Source: Acinetobacter sp.
GTDB lineage: Bacteria; Pseudomonadota; Gammaproteobacteria; Pseudomonadales; Moraxellaceae
DNA: 32,043 nt
Direction of reading: 5' to 3'
Assembly: GCA_030152275.1 (NCBI GenBank)
Contig: JASLHF010000233.1
Coordinates: forward strand, 1 to 32,043
The notes below the pieces were generated by a model. That model saw nothing but the letters and a program-made list of their open reading frames with translations, had not been told where the DNA came from and ran no database searches. The position numbers and the translations under genes are program-made. This document shows, piece by piece, positions 25,345 through 32,043 of this stretch. Positions within the stretch are counted from its first letter, which is position 1; each line of letters starts with the position of its first letter.

Positions 25345-26802
25345 GTGAGCAAAGACACTATCGTTGCCCTACATGCAGAGCACCAAGGTCGCTGGAAAAA
25401 CCGTGAAGAAATCGCGGAGCGTATGATTGCCCTAGTGGGTCAGTTATATCGTGAAAAAAACATCGTAGCTACGGTATACGGTCGTTCTTTAATTAACCGT
25501 TCGGTTATCCAAATTCTTAAAGCGCATCGCCGTACTCGCGTATTAGATGTTGAACTTTCAGTTGTAAACACTTTCCCAATTCTTGAAGCTTTGGCGAAAA
25601 TTGACAATATCGGTACTGCTGAAATTGATCTTGGCAAACTTGCTGTTGAGTTCAAAGAAAAAGGCGGTGACGTAGACGCATTTGTTGCAGACGCGGTTAA
25701 ATCACTTGCAGGCAATGCAACTAACGTTGAAGACAAAGACGTCGTTCTTTACGGTTTCGGCCGCATTGGCCGTATTCTTGCGCGCCTCATGATCAGCCAA
25801 TCTGGTTTAGGCCGCGGTTTAAGCCTTAAAGCAATCGTTGTTCGTAAATCTTCTGATGGCGATTTAGAAAAACGTGCGTCTTTATTGCGCCGTGATTCTA
25901 TCCACGGTCCATTTGCAGGTACGATTTCTGTAGATGAAGAGAACGAAGCAATTATTGCAAACGGTCAATTCATTAAAGTGATCTATGCTTCTAATCCTTC
26001 AGAAGTAGATTACACAGCTTACGGTATCAACAATGCGCTTGTGATTGATAACACTGGTAAATGGCGTGATGCTGAAGGTCTTGCTCAACACCTTAAATGC
26101 CCAGGCGCTGCACGCGTAATTCTAACTGCACCTGGTAAAGGTGACATGAAGAACGTTGTATTTGGTGTGAACCAAGCAGATATCCTTGATGAAGATACGA
26201 TCATCTCTGCTGCAAGCTGCACAACAAACGCAATCACTCCAACACTTAAAGTGTTAAACGACAAGTACACAGTGATCAATGGTCACGTTGAAACAGTTCA
26301 CTCATTCACCAATGACCAGAACTTAATCGACAACTACCATAAAGCGGATCGTCGTGGCCGTGCTGCAACATTGAACATGGTGATTACTGAAACTGGCGCG
26401 GCTAAAGCAGTTGCTAAAGCGCTTCCAGCACTTCAAGGTAAATTGACTGGTAACTCTGTACGTGTTCCTACACCAAACGTATCTCTTGCTATCCTTAACT
26501 TAACGTTGGATAAAGAAGTTGATCGTGATGAAGTGAACGAATACATCCGTCAAATTTCAATCAATTCAAACCTTCAAGGTCAAATTGGTTATACAAATTC
26601 AACTGAAGTTGTATCGTCTGACTTTATCGGTTCACGCACTGCAGGTGTATTTGATGCGCAAGCAACAATCACTTCGGGTAACCGTTTAACTGCTTATGTT
26701 TGGTACGATAACGAAGTAGGTTATAGCTGCCAAGTATTGCGTATTGCAGAACAAATGGGCGGCGTAAGCTATCCAAAAATTCCAGCTGAAACGAATGCTT
26801 AA
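25345..26802 (+). CDS. gap: Glyceraldehyde-3-phosphate dehydrogenase, long form
   Basis: Interconverts glyceraldehyde 3-phosphate and 1,3-bisphosphoglycerate with NAD(P). The 485-residue product has about 130 extra N-terminal residues before the Rossmann motif GFGRIGR (starting at G137). Catalytic C292 (SAASCTTNAITP) and H319 (ETVHSFTND) keep the family spacing of 27. Other hallmarks are intact, including TGAAKAVAKALP and the C-terminal WYDNEVGYSCQV. The long form is known in Pseudomonas and Acinetobacter relatives, which lack a normal glycolysis, so a gluconeogenic role is likely. The start is GTG with AGAGGA seven bases upstream. Codon choice is clearly more biased than in neighbouring genes (many GGT, CGT, GTT, AAC), which points to high expression. 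A strong terminator follows. Confidence 0.93.
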   Translation: MSKDTIVALHAEHQGRWKNREEIAERMIALVGQLYREKNIVATVYGRSLINRSVIQILKAHRRTRVLDVELSVVNTFPILEALAKIDNIGTAEIDLGKLAVEFKEKGGDVDAFVADAVKSLAGNATNVEDKDVVLYGFGRIGRILARLMISQSGLGRGLSLKAIVVRKSSDGDLEKRASLLRRDSIHGPFAGTISVDEENEAIIANGQFIKVIYASNPSEVDYTAYGINNALVIDNTGKWRDAEGLAQHLKCPGAARVILTAPGKGDMKNVVFGVNQADILDEDTIISAASCTTNAITPTLKVLNDKYTVINGHVETVHSFTNDQNLIDNYHKADRRGRAATLNMVITETGAAKAVAKALPALQGKLTGNSVRVPTPNVSLAILNLTLDKEVDRDEVNEYIRQISINSNLQGQIGYTNSTEVVSSDFIGSRTAGVFDAQATITSGNRLTAYVWYDNEVGYSCQVLRIAEQMGGVSYPKIPAETNA

Positions 26803-26817
26803 TTAGTTCAAGCTGTT

Positions 26818-26847
26818 AAAAAGAGCCTCATTTGAGGCTCTTTTTTT
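26818..26847 (+). terminator. Terminator of the GAPDH gene
   Basis: AGAGCCTCA (26822-26830) and TGAGGCTCT (26833-26841) form a perfect hairpin flanked by A residues and seven T residues. Confidence 0.93.
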
Positions 26848-26938
26848 ATGGATGGATATATGTGCGAATGCTGTTTTAGCTGAATCAGCGATCAATAGAT
26901 GCAATCAGGGATTGATCAAAACTGACACTTGCATCTAA

Positions 26939-26960
26939 GCGTTATGCCACTGCATAACGC
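26939..26960. repeat. Perfect inverted repeat, possible operator or RNA hairpin
   Basis: GCGTTATGC (26939-26947) and GCATAACGC (26952-26960) pair across four bases. There is no T tract, so it is not a normal terminator. It lies about 155 bases before the beta-repeat gene. Confidence 0.5.
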
Positions 26961-27113
26961 AATGAACTATTCTAAAATACAAAGGCATTAGATATATTTA
27001 AACTTTAAGTAAATGAAATTTATCAAAAAATAACTACAAAAAATTGCAAACCCAAGCTGATTCTTGGTTGAGAATAAATCTGTAAAAATAAAAAGCTTAA
27101 AAAGGATTTAGGT

Positions 27114-27830
27114 TTGCAAGTAAAACACATGCTCAGTGGACTGGCATTTATTGTGTTTGCTGCACTCATCGGCGTTCTCATCGCAATATGGGTGTTTAAA
27201 CATTTTAATATTTATATTCCACTTGAAAATCAGAGTGTCAATATTGATCTGCAAGAACCGCTGCAAGCTGAAGTCAAAATTCATGATGCTTTGGATGTAG
27301 ATGTTACAGGGCGGGTGAATGCCAACATTCCGATTCATGAAAATCTCAATATTCCTTTGACGCAGACACTGACACCACGTGTTTATTTTGATAATCAAGT
27401 GCCGATTAAAACCACCATTCCTGTACGTGAAACCCTGAAAGTTAATCAAAGCCTGCCCGTAGACACGCATGTAAAAGTAAAGGTGTTCGGACAAGATGTA
27501 ACTTTGCCCTTGAAAGGCGATATTCCAATTCAACTGGATATTCCAGTCAATATTGATGTGCCGCTGGAGCAAAAAGTACATTTAAAATTTAATGCACCGG
27601 TAAAAACGGTGTTAAAAGAAAATCTTCACATTCCATTAAATGCCAATTTAAAAACCAATATCCCCATTGAAGGTAGGCTAAATGTGCCGATTAAAACCGC
27701 ACTGAAAGCCACGGTTGATGTGCAAAACACTTTGCCTGTAAAAATCCAAAAAGGGGAGTTGGTTATTCCGCTCAAAACCATGCACTTAAAGCAAACACAA
27801 GCACAGCCTGAAGTGACTGTTCGGGAGTGA
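27114..27830 (+). CDS. Membrane-anchored beta-repeat protein of unknown function, first of a pair
   Basis: 238 residues. One N-terminal membrane helix (about 8-28, LSGLAFIVFAALIGVLIAIW) is followed by a long stretch of short degenerate repeats with no cysteines and very few aromatic residues. About fifteen aliphatic-Pro-aliphatic triplets (IPL, VPI, LPV and similar) recur every 10-20 residues with alternating hydrophobic and polar positions, which predicts regular beta strands with proline at their edges. The topology places this part in the periplasm. I recognise no family; a long beta groove as in lipid-transfer proteins is one possibility, without motif support. The start is TTG at 27114, supported by AAAGGA seven bases upstream; an ATG at 27129 has no ribosome site. 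A similar gene follows directly. Confidence 0.75.
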   Translation: MQVKHMLSGLAFIVFAALIGVLIAIWVFKHFNIYIPLENQSVNIDLQEPLQAEVKIHDALDVDVTGRVNANIPIHENLNIPLTQTLTPRVYFDNQVPIKTTIPVRETLKVNQSLPVDTHVKVKVFGQDVTLPLKGDIPIQLDIPVNIDVPLEQKVHLKFNAPVKTVLKENLHIPLNANLKTNIPIEGRLNVPIKTALKATVDVQNTLPVKIQKGELVIPLKTMHLKQTQAQPEVTVRE

Positions 27831-27833
27831 TTT

Positions 27834-27839
27834 ATGTGA
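27834..27839 (+). other. Start-stop element (ATG TGA) in frame with the following gene
   Basis: ATG at 27834-27836 has GGGAG six bases upstream and is followed at once by TGA, then by an open frame (IFESPKRIIFSFIAVVVL) that continues unbroken into the gene called at 27882. It is either a nonsense change at codon 2 or a minimal upstream frame. Confidence 0.7.
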
Positions 27840-27881
27840 ATATTTGAGTCACCAAAACGCATTATCTTCAGTTTTATTGCC

Positions 27882-28514
27882 GTGGTAGTGTTGGTCGCCA
27901 TACTTTTTTGGCTGTATTTAAATATTTATGCCGCGATGCAGGTACGTGCGGAAAATGCAGATATTCAGCTTTCACATTCATTGCCAACCAAAATTTCTGT
28001 GGGAAATTATTTACAAACCCAATCCATAGGAAAGCTGGATACGAAAATTGCTTTAGATCGTCAGTTACAACTGCCTTTGCAGGGTAAATATTTGGCTGAC
28101 TTACAATTTAGCGTAGAAGTACCCATTTCTGTGGATATCGATTATGCCACCAAAATTCAAATTAATCAGACCATGCCTTTAGAAGCCAATACCGATTTGG
28201 TGTTTAAAAATAAACTGTTGCCAAAATATCCTTTAAAAATGGATATTCCGGTGAAACTTGATCTGCCATTTCATTTAAAACGTCGCTACAACATTCCGAT
28301 TCGGATTAATTTTAATGGTCCGGTATATTTTGAGTTTAATGAAAAGGTCAATTTGCATGTGGTGCATCAGTTTGCACCGCAGCTGAATTTAAATGACCCG
28401 ATGACCATGCGTAAAATTGCCAGTTTCAATGCGACGATGTATAACACGCAGCGCCATACACGGGCCAGCTTAAATATGCATATAGGCTTGCCGCTGAAAA
28501 GTATCCATCCTTAA
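27882..28514 (+). CDS. Membrane-anchored beta-repeat protein, second of a pair, with damaged start
   Basis: From the GTG at 27882 the product is 210 residues: a membrane helix at about 1-18 (VVVLVAILFWLYLNIYAA), then beta-type repeats with Pro-flanked aliphatic triplets (QLPLQGK, EVPISVD, DIPVKLDLPF, NIPIRI), as in the gene before. The natural start appears to be the ATG at 27834, which has a better ribosome site and adds a basic SPKR segment before the helix. However, its second codon is TGA. Translation would need reinitiation at ATA 27840 or GTG 27882, or readthrough. The rest of the frame is intact, so the gene may still be expressed at a low level, or the lesion may be recent. The function is unknown, and a joint role with the first gene is inferred from similarity and adjacency. 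Confidence 0.65.
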   Translation: MVVLVAILFWLYLNIYAAMQVRAENADIQLSHSLPTKISVGNYLQTQSIGKLDTKIALDRQLQLPLQGKYLADLQFSVEVPISVDIDYATKIQINQTMPLEANTDLVFKNKLLPKYPLKMDIPVKLDLPFHLKRRYNIPIRINFNGPVYFEFNEKVNLHVVHQFAPQLNLNDPMTMRKIASFNATMYNTQRHTRASLNMHIGLPLKSIHP

Positions 28515-28544
28515 ATACATGATGTATCAATTCAGTTGATGAGC

Positions 28545-28574
28545 AAAAAAAGCCTGCAACAGCAGACATTTTTT
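28545..28574. terminator. Probable terminator after the beta-repeat pair
   Basis: CTGC (28554-28557) and GCAG (28562-28565) pair around AACA, extended by an outer G-C pair across a mismatch, with A residues before and six T residues after. It may also act on the minus strand for qorB, though that stop is 126 bases away. Confidence 0.55.
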
Positions 28575-28699
28575 GGGTCAACTTATAAAACGGCATCAAA
28601 CCATATTTCAGCAGTTTTAAGATGGTATTTTATGGTGAAGCCTGCGGTATATGCATATTCCAACCTTTATGATGAAAGCTTGGGCTTAAGCGGCTTGTC

Positions 28700-29560
28700 T
28701 TAAATCTGCTGAAAAAGCGCTTTCACCTGCTGCTGAATGGAGATGGGTTTACGCTCTAACAGCTGCTCTAAGTCCTGACTTTCGCTGTACATCGCGCCTT
28801 TTGCAGTTTGTAGGTCTGCATCAACAATGATATTGATCAGCGGTGCAGGCAAGCCGGCTTGGCTTAATCCTTGGGTCAATTCTGCTGCGCTTAAATTGAT
28901 ATAGTTGACCGCTTTGCCGGATGCATCTGCAATAAACTGCGCTAAATCTGCTTTGGTGAAGCTGCTAGATTCAGCCAGTTCATATGTTTTTTGCGCATGT
29001 CCATTGCCAGCAAGCACAATAGCTGCAGCTTCGGCATAATCTGCGCGTGATGCTGAACTGATTTTACCGTCTTGCGCTGCGCCATACATAGCGCCTGCCG
29101 CTGCGGTTTGTTCTGCATTGGCTAAATAGTTTTCGCTGTACCAGTTGTTGCGTAAGAGAGTGTAGTTTAAACCGCTGGCTTTAATCAGCGCTTCGGTTTC
29201 GCGGTGTTCTTGCGCTAAGCTTAGCGGTGAACTGTCAGCGCGGAGCAGGCTGGTATAGGCGATATACGGTACGCCTGCCTGTTTGGCCGCGTTAATGACG
29301 GCTTCATGCTGCGGTGTGCGGCGGCCGATTTCATTGGCAGAAATCAGCAGCAGCTTGTCGACGCCGGCAAGCGCTGGGGCCAGCGTTTCCGGAGCGTCGT
29401 AGTCAAAATGGCGCAGTTCAATACCTTGTGCTTTTAAGCCGGCGCCTTTAGCTTCATTGCGTATGAGCGCGATAATATTTTCTGCCGGTACGCGTTTTAA
29501 CAGCGCTTGAATGATCAGCTGTCCAAGTTGTCCGGTTGCGCCTGTGATTGCGTATTTCAT
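28700..29560 (-). CDS. qorB: NAD(P)H:quinone oxidoreductase QorB-like (NmrA-type SDR)
   Basis: 286 residues, the same length as E. coli QorB (YtfG). It is an atypical short-chain dehydrogenase. The nucleotide-binding motif GATGQLG is at residues 7-13, followed by LIRNEAKG, where R33/N34 suit NADPH. The NmrA-like features VPYIAYTSLLRAD and LRNNWYSENYL are present. It reduces quinones with NADPH and is linked to electrophile stress. It is divergent from an HxlR regulator, as ytfG is from ytfH in E. coli, which strengthens both assignments. No clear terminator is seen directly after it. Confidence 0.88.
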   Translation of the reverse strand: MKYAITGATGQLGQLIIQALLKRVPAENIIALIRNEAKGAGLKAQGIELRHFDYDAPETLAPALAGVDKLLLISANEIGRRTPQHEAVINAAKQAGVPYIAYTSLLRADSSPLSLAQEHRETEALIKASGLNYTLLRNNWYSENYLANAEQTAAAGAMYGAAQDGKISSASRADYAEAAAIVLAGNGHAQKTYELAESSSFTKADLAQFIADASGKAVNYINLSAAELTQGLSQAGLPAPLINIIVDADLQTAKGAMYSESQDLEQLLERKPISIQQQVKALFQQI

Positions 29561-29631
29561 CTCTAAATCCTCTGAATGCAGTTGTTAAAATAAACTTGAT
29601 GATTAAATCTTAATCTGTTAACTTTCTAAAT

Positions 29632-29660
29632 GTAAGTACGTACCAAAAAGTAAGTAAGTT
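29632..29660. promoter_or_regulatory. Candidate HxlR operator between qorB and its regulator
   Basis: GTAAGTA occurs at 29632-29638 and again at 29650-29656, 18 bases apart, and the first copy is part of a GTACGTAC palindrome (29636-29643). The position in the 118-base divergent region fits autoregulation and repression of qorB by the HxlR protein. The 18-base period puts the copies on similar faces of the helix. Confidence 0.5.
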
Positions 29661-29678
29661 GCGCATTGGAGAGATTTA

Positions 29679-30047
29679 ATGAGCACATATGCTTCAAGTA
29701 AATTATTAGGCCAAGTTTTATCCGCAGACTGTCCTTCGCGGGAGATTTTGGAGCACTTGACCAGTAAATGGTCTGTGCTGGTGCTGCGCTGCTTAAGTGA
29801 TGGTGTACACCGTTTTAGCGAATTAAAGCAGCGGATTGACGGCATTAGTGAAAAGATGCTGGCGCAAACTCTGAGGATGCTGGAACAGGATGGCTTTATC
29901 TTGCGCACAGTTTATCCTGTGGTGCCGCCAAAAGTGGAATATCAATTGACCATTACTGGTTCACAAGCTGCGGAAAAGCTGCTGTATCTGATTCAGTGGA
30001 TTGAAACTCAAATTCCGGAAATCATGCAGGCCAAAAAAACAGCATAA
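29679..30047 (+). CDS. HxlR-family transcriptional regulator (YtfH/QorR-like)
   Basis: The 122-residue winged-helix protein has the HxlR core CPSREILEHLTSKWSVLVLR, then FSELKQRIDGISEKMLAQTL and a wing with VPPKVEYQLT. A single cysteine near the N-terminus (C18 in SADCPSRE) matches the redox- or electrophile-sensing cysteine of QorR/YodB-type members. Sensing quinones through this residue, followed by release from the qorB promoter, is therefore the likely mechanism (inference from the family). GGAGAG precedes the ATG. It is transcribed away from qorB. Confidence 0.88.
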   Translation: MSTYASSKLLGQVLSADCPSREILEHLTSKWSVLVLRCLSDGVHRFSELKQRIDGISEKMLAQTLRMLEQDGFILRTVYPVVPPKVEYQLTITGSQAAEKLLYLIQWIETQIPEIMQAKKTA

Positions 30048-30080
30048 TGTACATGCAGGCGCATCGCTGTTTTACTGCCA

Positions 30081-30389
30081 ATGCTTGTATTTAATTTGTT
30101 GTGGATGTTTTTTAAATGTTTTAAGGGGGCATTCGACTCAACACTTTCATCGTGTATGAATCGTGATGCTAAAGCAGATGCGGAATTTGTATTGAAATAG
30201 CCAAATGAAAGAGAATTATTGAAAATACGGTTTAATTCTGCGATTGCGTATAAATTCAACCTAGAGCCTGCTTTGCTGCCAGATGAGTTTCATCAAATGA
30301 TCCAACAGCAAATTTTGCAAATATTTTGCGCTTTAACATGTTTTTTTAAACATACAGTTAATCAAGGCATTAAAACAACAAAAAGCTAA
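30081..30389 (+). pseudogene. Possible small gene interrupted by an amber codon
   Basis: The frame from ATG 30081 runs 102 codons to TAA with a single internal TAG at 30198-30200 (codon 40). The first part begins MLVFNLLWMFFKCFKGAFDS, hydrophobic then polar. After the TAG come PNERELLKIRFNSAIAYKFN and PALLPDEFHQMIQQQILQIF, which look protein-like. A random 300-base frame in this AT-rich gap would normally have several stops. I recognise no family, there is no good ribosome site, and an 83-codon frame exists on the opposite strand (30008-30259). It fills the 365-base gap between the HxlR gene and the MFS pseudogene. Confidence 0.3.
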
Positions 30390-30412
30390 GGCACTATTAT
30401 TCTGGCAAATAT

Positions 30413-31621
30413 TTAGCGGGCAGCGCTTCCACCATTTTCCGTTTTTGTCATACGTTTAAAGTCCCAGCGGTCTATGGCAAAAATCCCTAAGGCAAAAAAC
30501 AGCGCGCAGCTGACACAGCCAAGCCAGCCAGCATGCTGCCATGCATAGACGGCGCTTAAAGAGCCAAGCGCTGCGCCGGAAAAATAGATAGTCATATAAA
30601 CGGCATTGATGCGTGAACGCACAGCAGGATTAATTCGGTACACTAGATTTTGATTCAGCACATGAAATGCGGTTAGGCCAAAATAGCTCATCAGCACGCC
30701 GCAGGCATACAGCCAAATACTGTGCTGTGCAAATGCCAGTGGAATGCAGGACAGCAGCATGAGGCAAATACACAATTTGGCCACTAAATTTTCCTTGCCT
30801 AAACCGACTGTTTTGCCCGACCAGCTAGATGAGTAAATCCCAATGATGCCAAGCAGGCCAAACAGGCCAATTTGAAAATCGCTGAAATGATAGGGCGGGT
30901 TGGCTAAGACGAAAGTCATAGAGGTAAAAATCATCGACAGAATGGCAAAGCCCATTGCTCCTGCGCATGCGCGGCGGATTAAATGCGGTTCGGTGCGCGC
31001 TAATGTCCATAAGGATGCGTAAATGCTGCGCATATTCAGCGCTGGATTGGGCGTTGTTGCAGGCAGTTTTTTCCACATCAGCACAGCAAAAAGCAGTGTT
31101 GCGATACCGCTGCTGAAATATACCCAATGCCATGAGAAAAGGGTTGAGATGAGGCCTGCAAAGGTGCGTGATAAAATAATGCCCATCACCAAGCCGCTCA
31201 TCAGTTTGCCTACAATTGCGGCGCTTTGAGCCGGAGAACTGATACTGGATGCAAAGGGAATGAGAATCTGTGCGGAAATAGCGCCAAAAGTTGCGCATAA
31301 GGTAAACGTATACAGCCATAGAATATTTGCGCTAAACGACAATAAAATTTGCGAACAGGCCGCAAAGACCATCAGGCTGACAATTAATTTGCGTTTATTG
31401 AGCAAATCACCCAGCGGCACCAGCAGCATTAGTCCCAAACCATAGCCAATCTACGCCAGCACAACAGCAAGTCCGGCCTGATCGGTACTGATATTTAAAC
31501 TTTTCTGAATAGAATAAATCAGCGGCTGATTAAAATACGCAGATCCTGCGCATAGACCGCAGGCCAGCGCCATTAAAAGCACAAATTGCGGGGTTAGGCT
31601 GGGTGTCGCGGCGCTTTGCAT
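30413..31621 (-). pseudogene. MFS transporter gene broken by an in-frame amber codon
   Basis: The full frame from ATG 31621 (product beginning MQSAATPSLTPQFVLLMALA) to TAA at 30413 is 402 codons, a normal size for this MFS subgroup. Codon 57 is TAG (31451-31453), in a stretch that reads GLAVVLA-stop-IGYGLGLMLLVPLGD. Family members normally have glutamine here (QIGYGLG), so a CAG-to-TAG change is the simplest explanation. The rest, including helices 3-12 and the motif LVPLGDLLNKR, is undamaged, suggesting a recent event, a sequencing error or suppression. A restart at 31438 (MGLMLLVPLG) would lack the first helix and part of the second and is unlikely to work. The substrate is unknown. Confidence 0.85.
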
Positions 31622-31791
31622 GGGCTATCCATATGAACGTTCTGGCTGCACTATAGCCGGCATCTGCGCTTCAGCAAAAATAAGAAAAAACGATCACGTC
31701 ATTTAAAAAAGCAATTATAAGGCAGCTAAGAGGCTGTTTTATCAGGCTGGCAAAGCACATAAAGCGCCATGGAAATAATATGGCGGTGAAC

Positions 31792-31811
31792 TGCTCAGCG
31801 TTTGCTGAGCA
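31792..31811. repeat. Inverted repeat upstream of obgE
   Basis: TGCTCAGC (31792-31799) and GCTGAGCA (31804-31811) pair perfectly around a four-base loop. There is no T run directly after it, so its role (weak terminator, operator or RNA hairpin) is open. Confidence 0.5.
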
Positions 31812-31902
31812 AAATTGCTGTAAATGCTGAATAATTCTATTCGAGAAATTCTTTAAAATATGGCAGAATAGGCGGTTTTAAAGTTTTTAGAGGATTGGCA
31901 AT

Positions 31903-32043
31903 ATGCGCTTTGTTGATGAAGCAGTCATTACCGTAGAGGCTGGCGACGGTGGCAATGGCGTAGCCAGTTTTCGCCGTGAAAAATTCGTACCGTTTGGCGG
32001 GCCAGATGGCGGCGATGGCGGCCGTGGCGGCAGTATTTATATT
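31903..32043 (+). CDS. obgE: GTPase ObgE/CgtA (N-terminus only, cut by right edge)
   Basis: Essential GTP-binding protein involved in late assembly of the 50S ribosomal subunit and stress control. Only 47 codons are in the window. They encode the start of the glycine-rich Obg fold: MRFVDEAVITVEAGDGGNGV, then SFRREKFVPFGGPDGGDGGR, which is diagnostic. The G domain lies beyond the edge. AGAGGA at 31889-31894, eight bases before the ATG, supports the start. The rplU-rpmA genes that often precede obgE are not upstream here. Confidence 0.95.
   Translation, partial: MRFVDEAVITVEAGDGGNGVASFRREKFVPFGGPDGGDGGRGGSIYI

Larger units (their letters stand above)
26803..27113. other. Intergenic region between GAPDH and the beta-repeat genes
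   Basis: About 310 bases with no gene. Besides the GAPDH terminator it contains a perfect hairpin at 26939-26960 and AT-rich sequence that should carry the promoter of the 27114 gene. The ribosome site AAAGGA lies at 27101-27106. Confidence 0.4.

Noticed and set aside
27108..27581. 157-codon minus-strand frame
   Set aside because: It is a shadow of the first beta-repeat gene; the plus frame has the signal-anchor, ribosome site and coherent repeats.
31023..31445. Plus-strand frames antisense to the MFS pseudogene
   Set aside because: They overlap a clearly recognisable, though interrupted, transporter frame and show no protein features of their own.

Overview
The window looks like a chromosomal segment of an Acinetobacter-type gammaproteobacterium. 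The base composition is AT-leaning. The proteins (FadE, LipA, SthA, UvrB, long-form GAPDH, ObgE, ChrA) read like Acinetobacter/Moraxellaceae versions, and most transcription units end in compact A/T-flanked hairpins. Genus-level assignment is inference from protein flavour; there is no rRNA or other taxonomic marker. I see no tRNA, rRNA, insertion sequence, CRISPR array or prophage block.

Layout. 1-5.3 kb is core metabolism: fadE (minus, cut by the left edge), lipA (minus) and sthA (plus). 5.4-11.3 kb is a compact aromatic meta-cleavage cluster. A LysR regulator is divergent from a putative four-gene operon of extradiol dioxygenase, TetR regulator, C-C bond hydrolase and FAD hydroxylase. A convergent outer-membrane channel gene of the phenol-MetA type shares a two-way terminator with it. 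No hydratase, aldolase or acetaldehyde dehydrogenase gene is present, so the cluster encodes only an upper pathway and its substrate cannot be named from sequence. 11.6-17.2 kb is transport and envelope: a ChrA-type transporter, an MFS carrier with a 44-residue membrane microprotein overlapping its end, and two tandem, closely related long OmpW-like proteins.

17.5-26.8 kb holds a 59-residue basic protein, a diguanylate cyclase with a duplicated sensor region, a macro-like protein divergent from uvrB, a lipocalin without a lipobox, a RarD-type permease and a highly codon-optimised long-form GAPDH. An octanucleotide tandem repeat lies between rarD and the GAPDH gene.

27.1-31.6 kb is the least explained part. 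Two adjacent genes encode membrane-anchored, beta-repeat proteins of unknown function, and the second has a stop codon immediately after its best start codon. Next come a qorB/HxlR divergent pair with a repeat-rich operator region, a possible small gene broken by an amber codon, and an MFS transporter gene broken by an in-frame amber at codon 57. The window ends in the first 47 codons of obgE.

The items most worth follow-up are the upper-pathway catabolic cluster, the beta-repeat pair with its start-stop element, and the run of interrupted reading frames between 27.8 and 31.6 kb.
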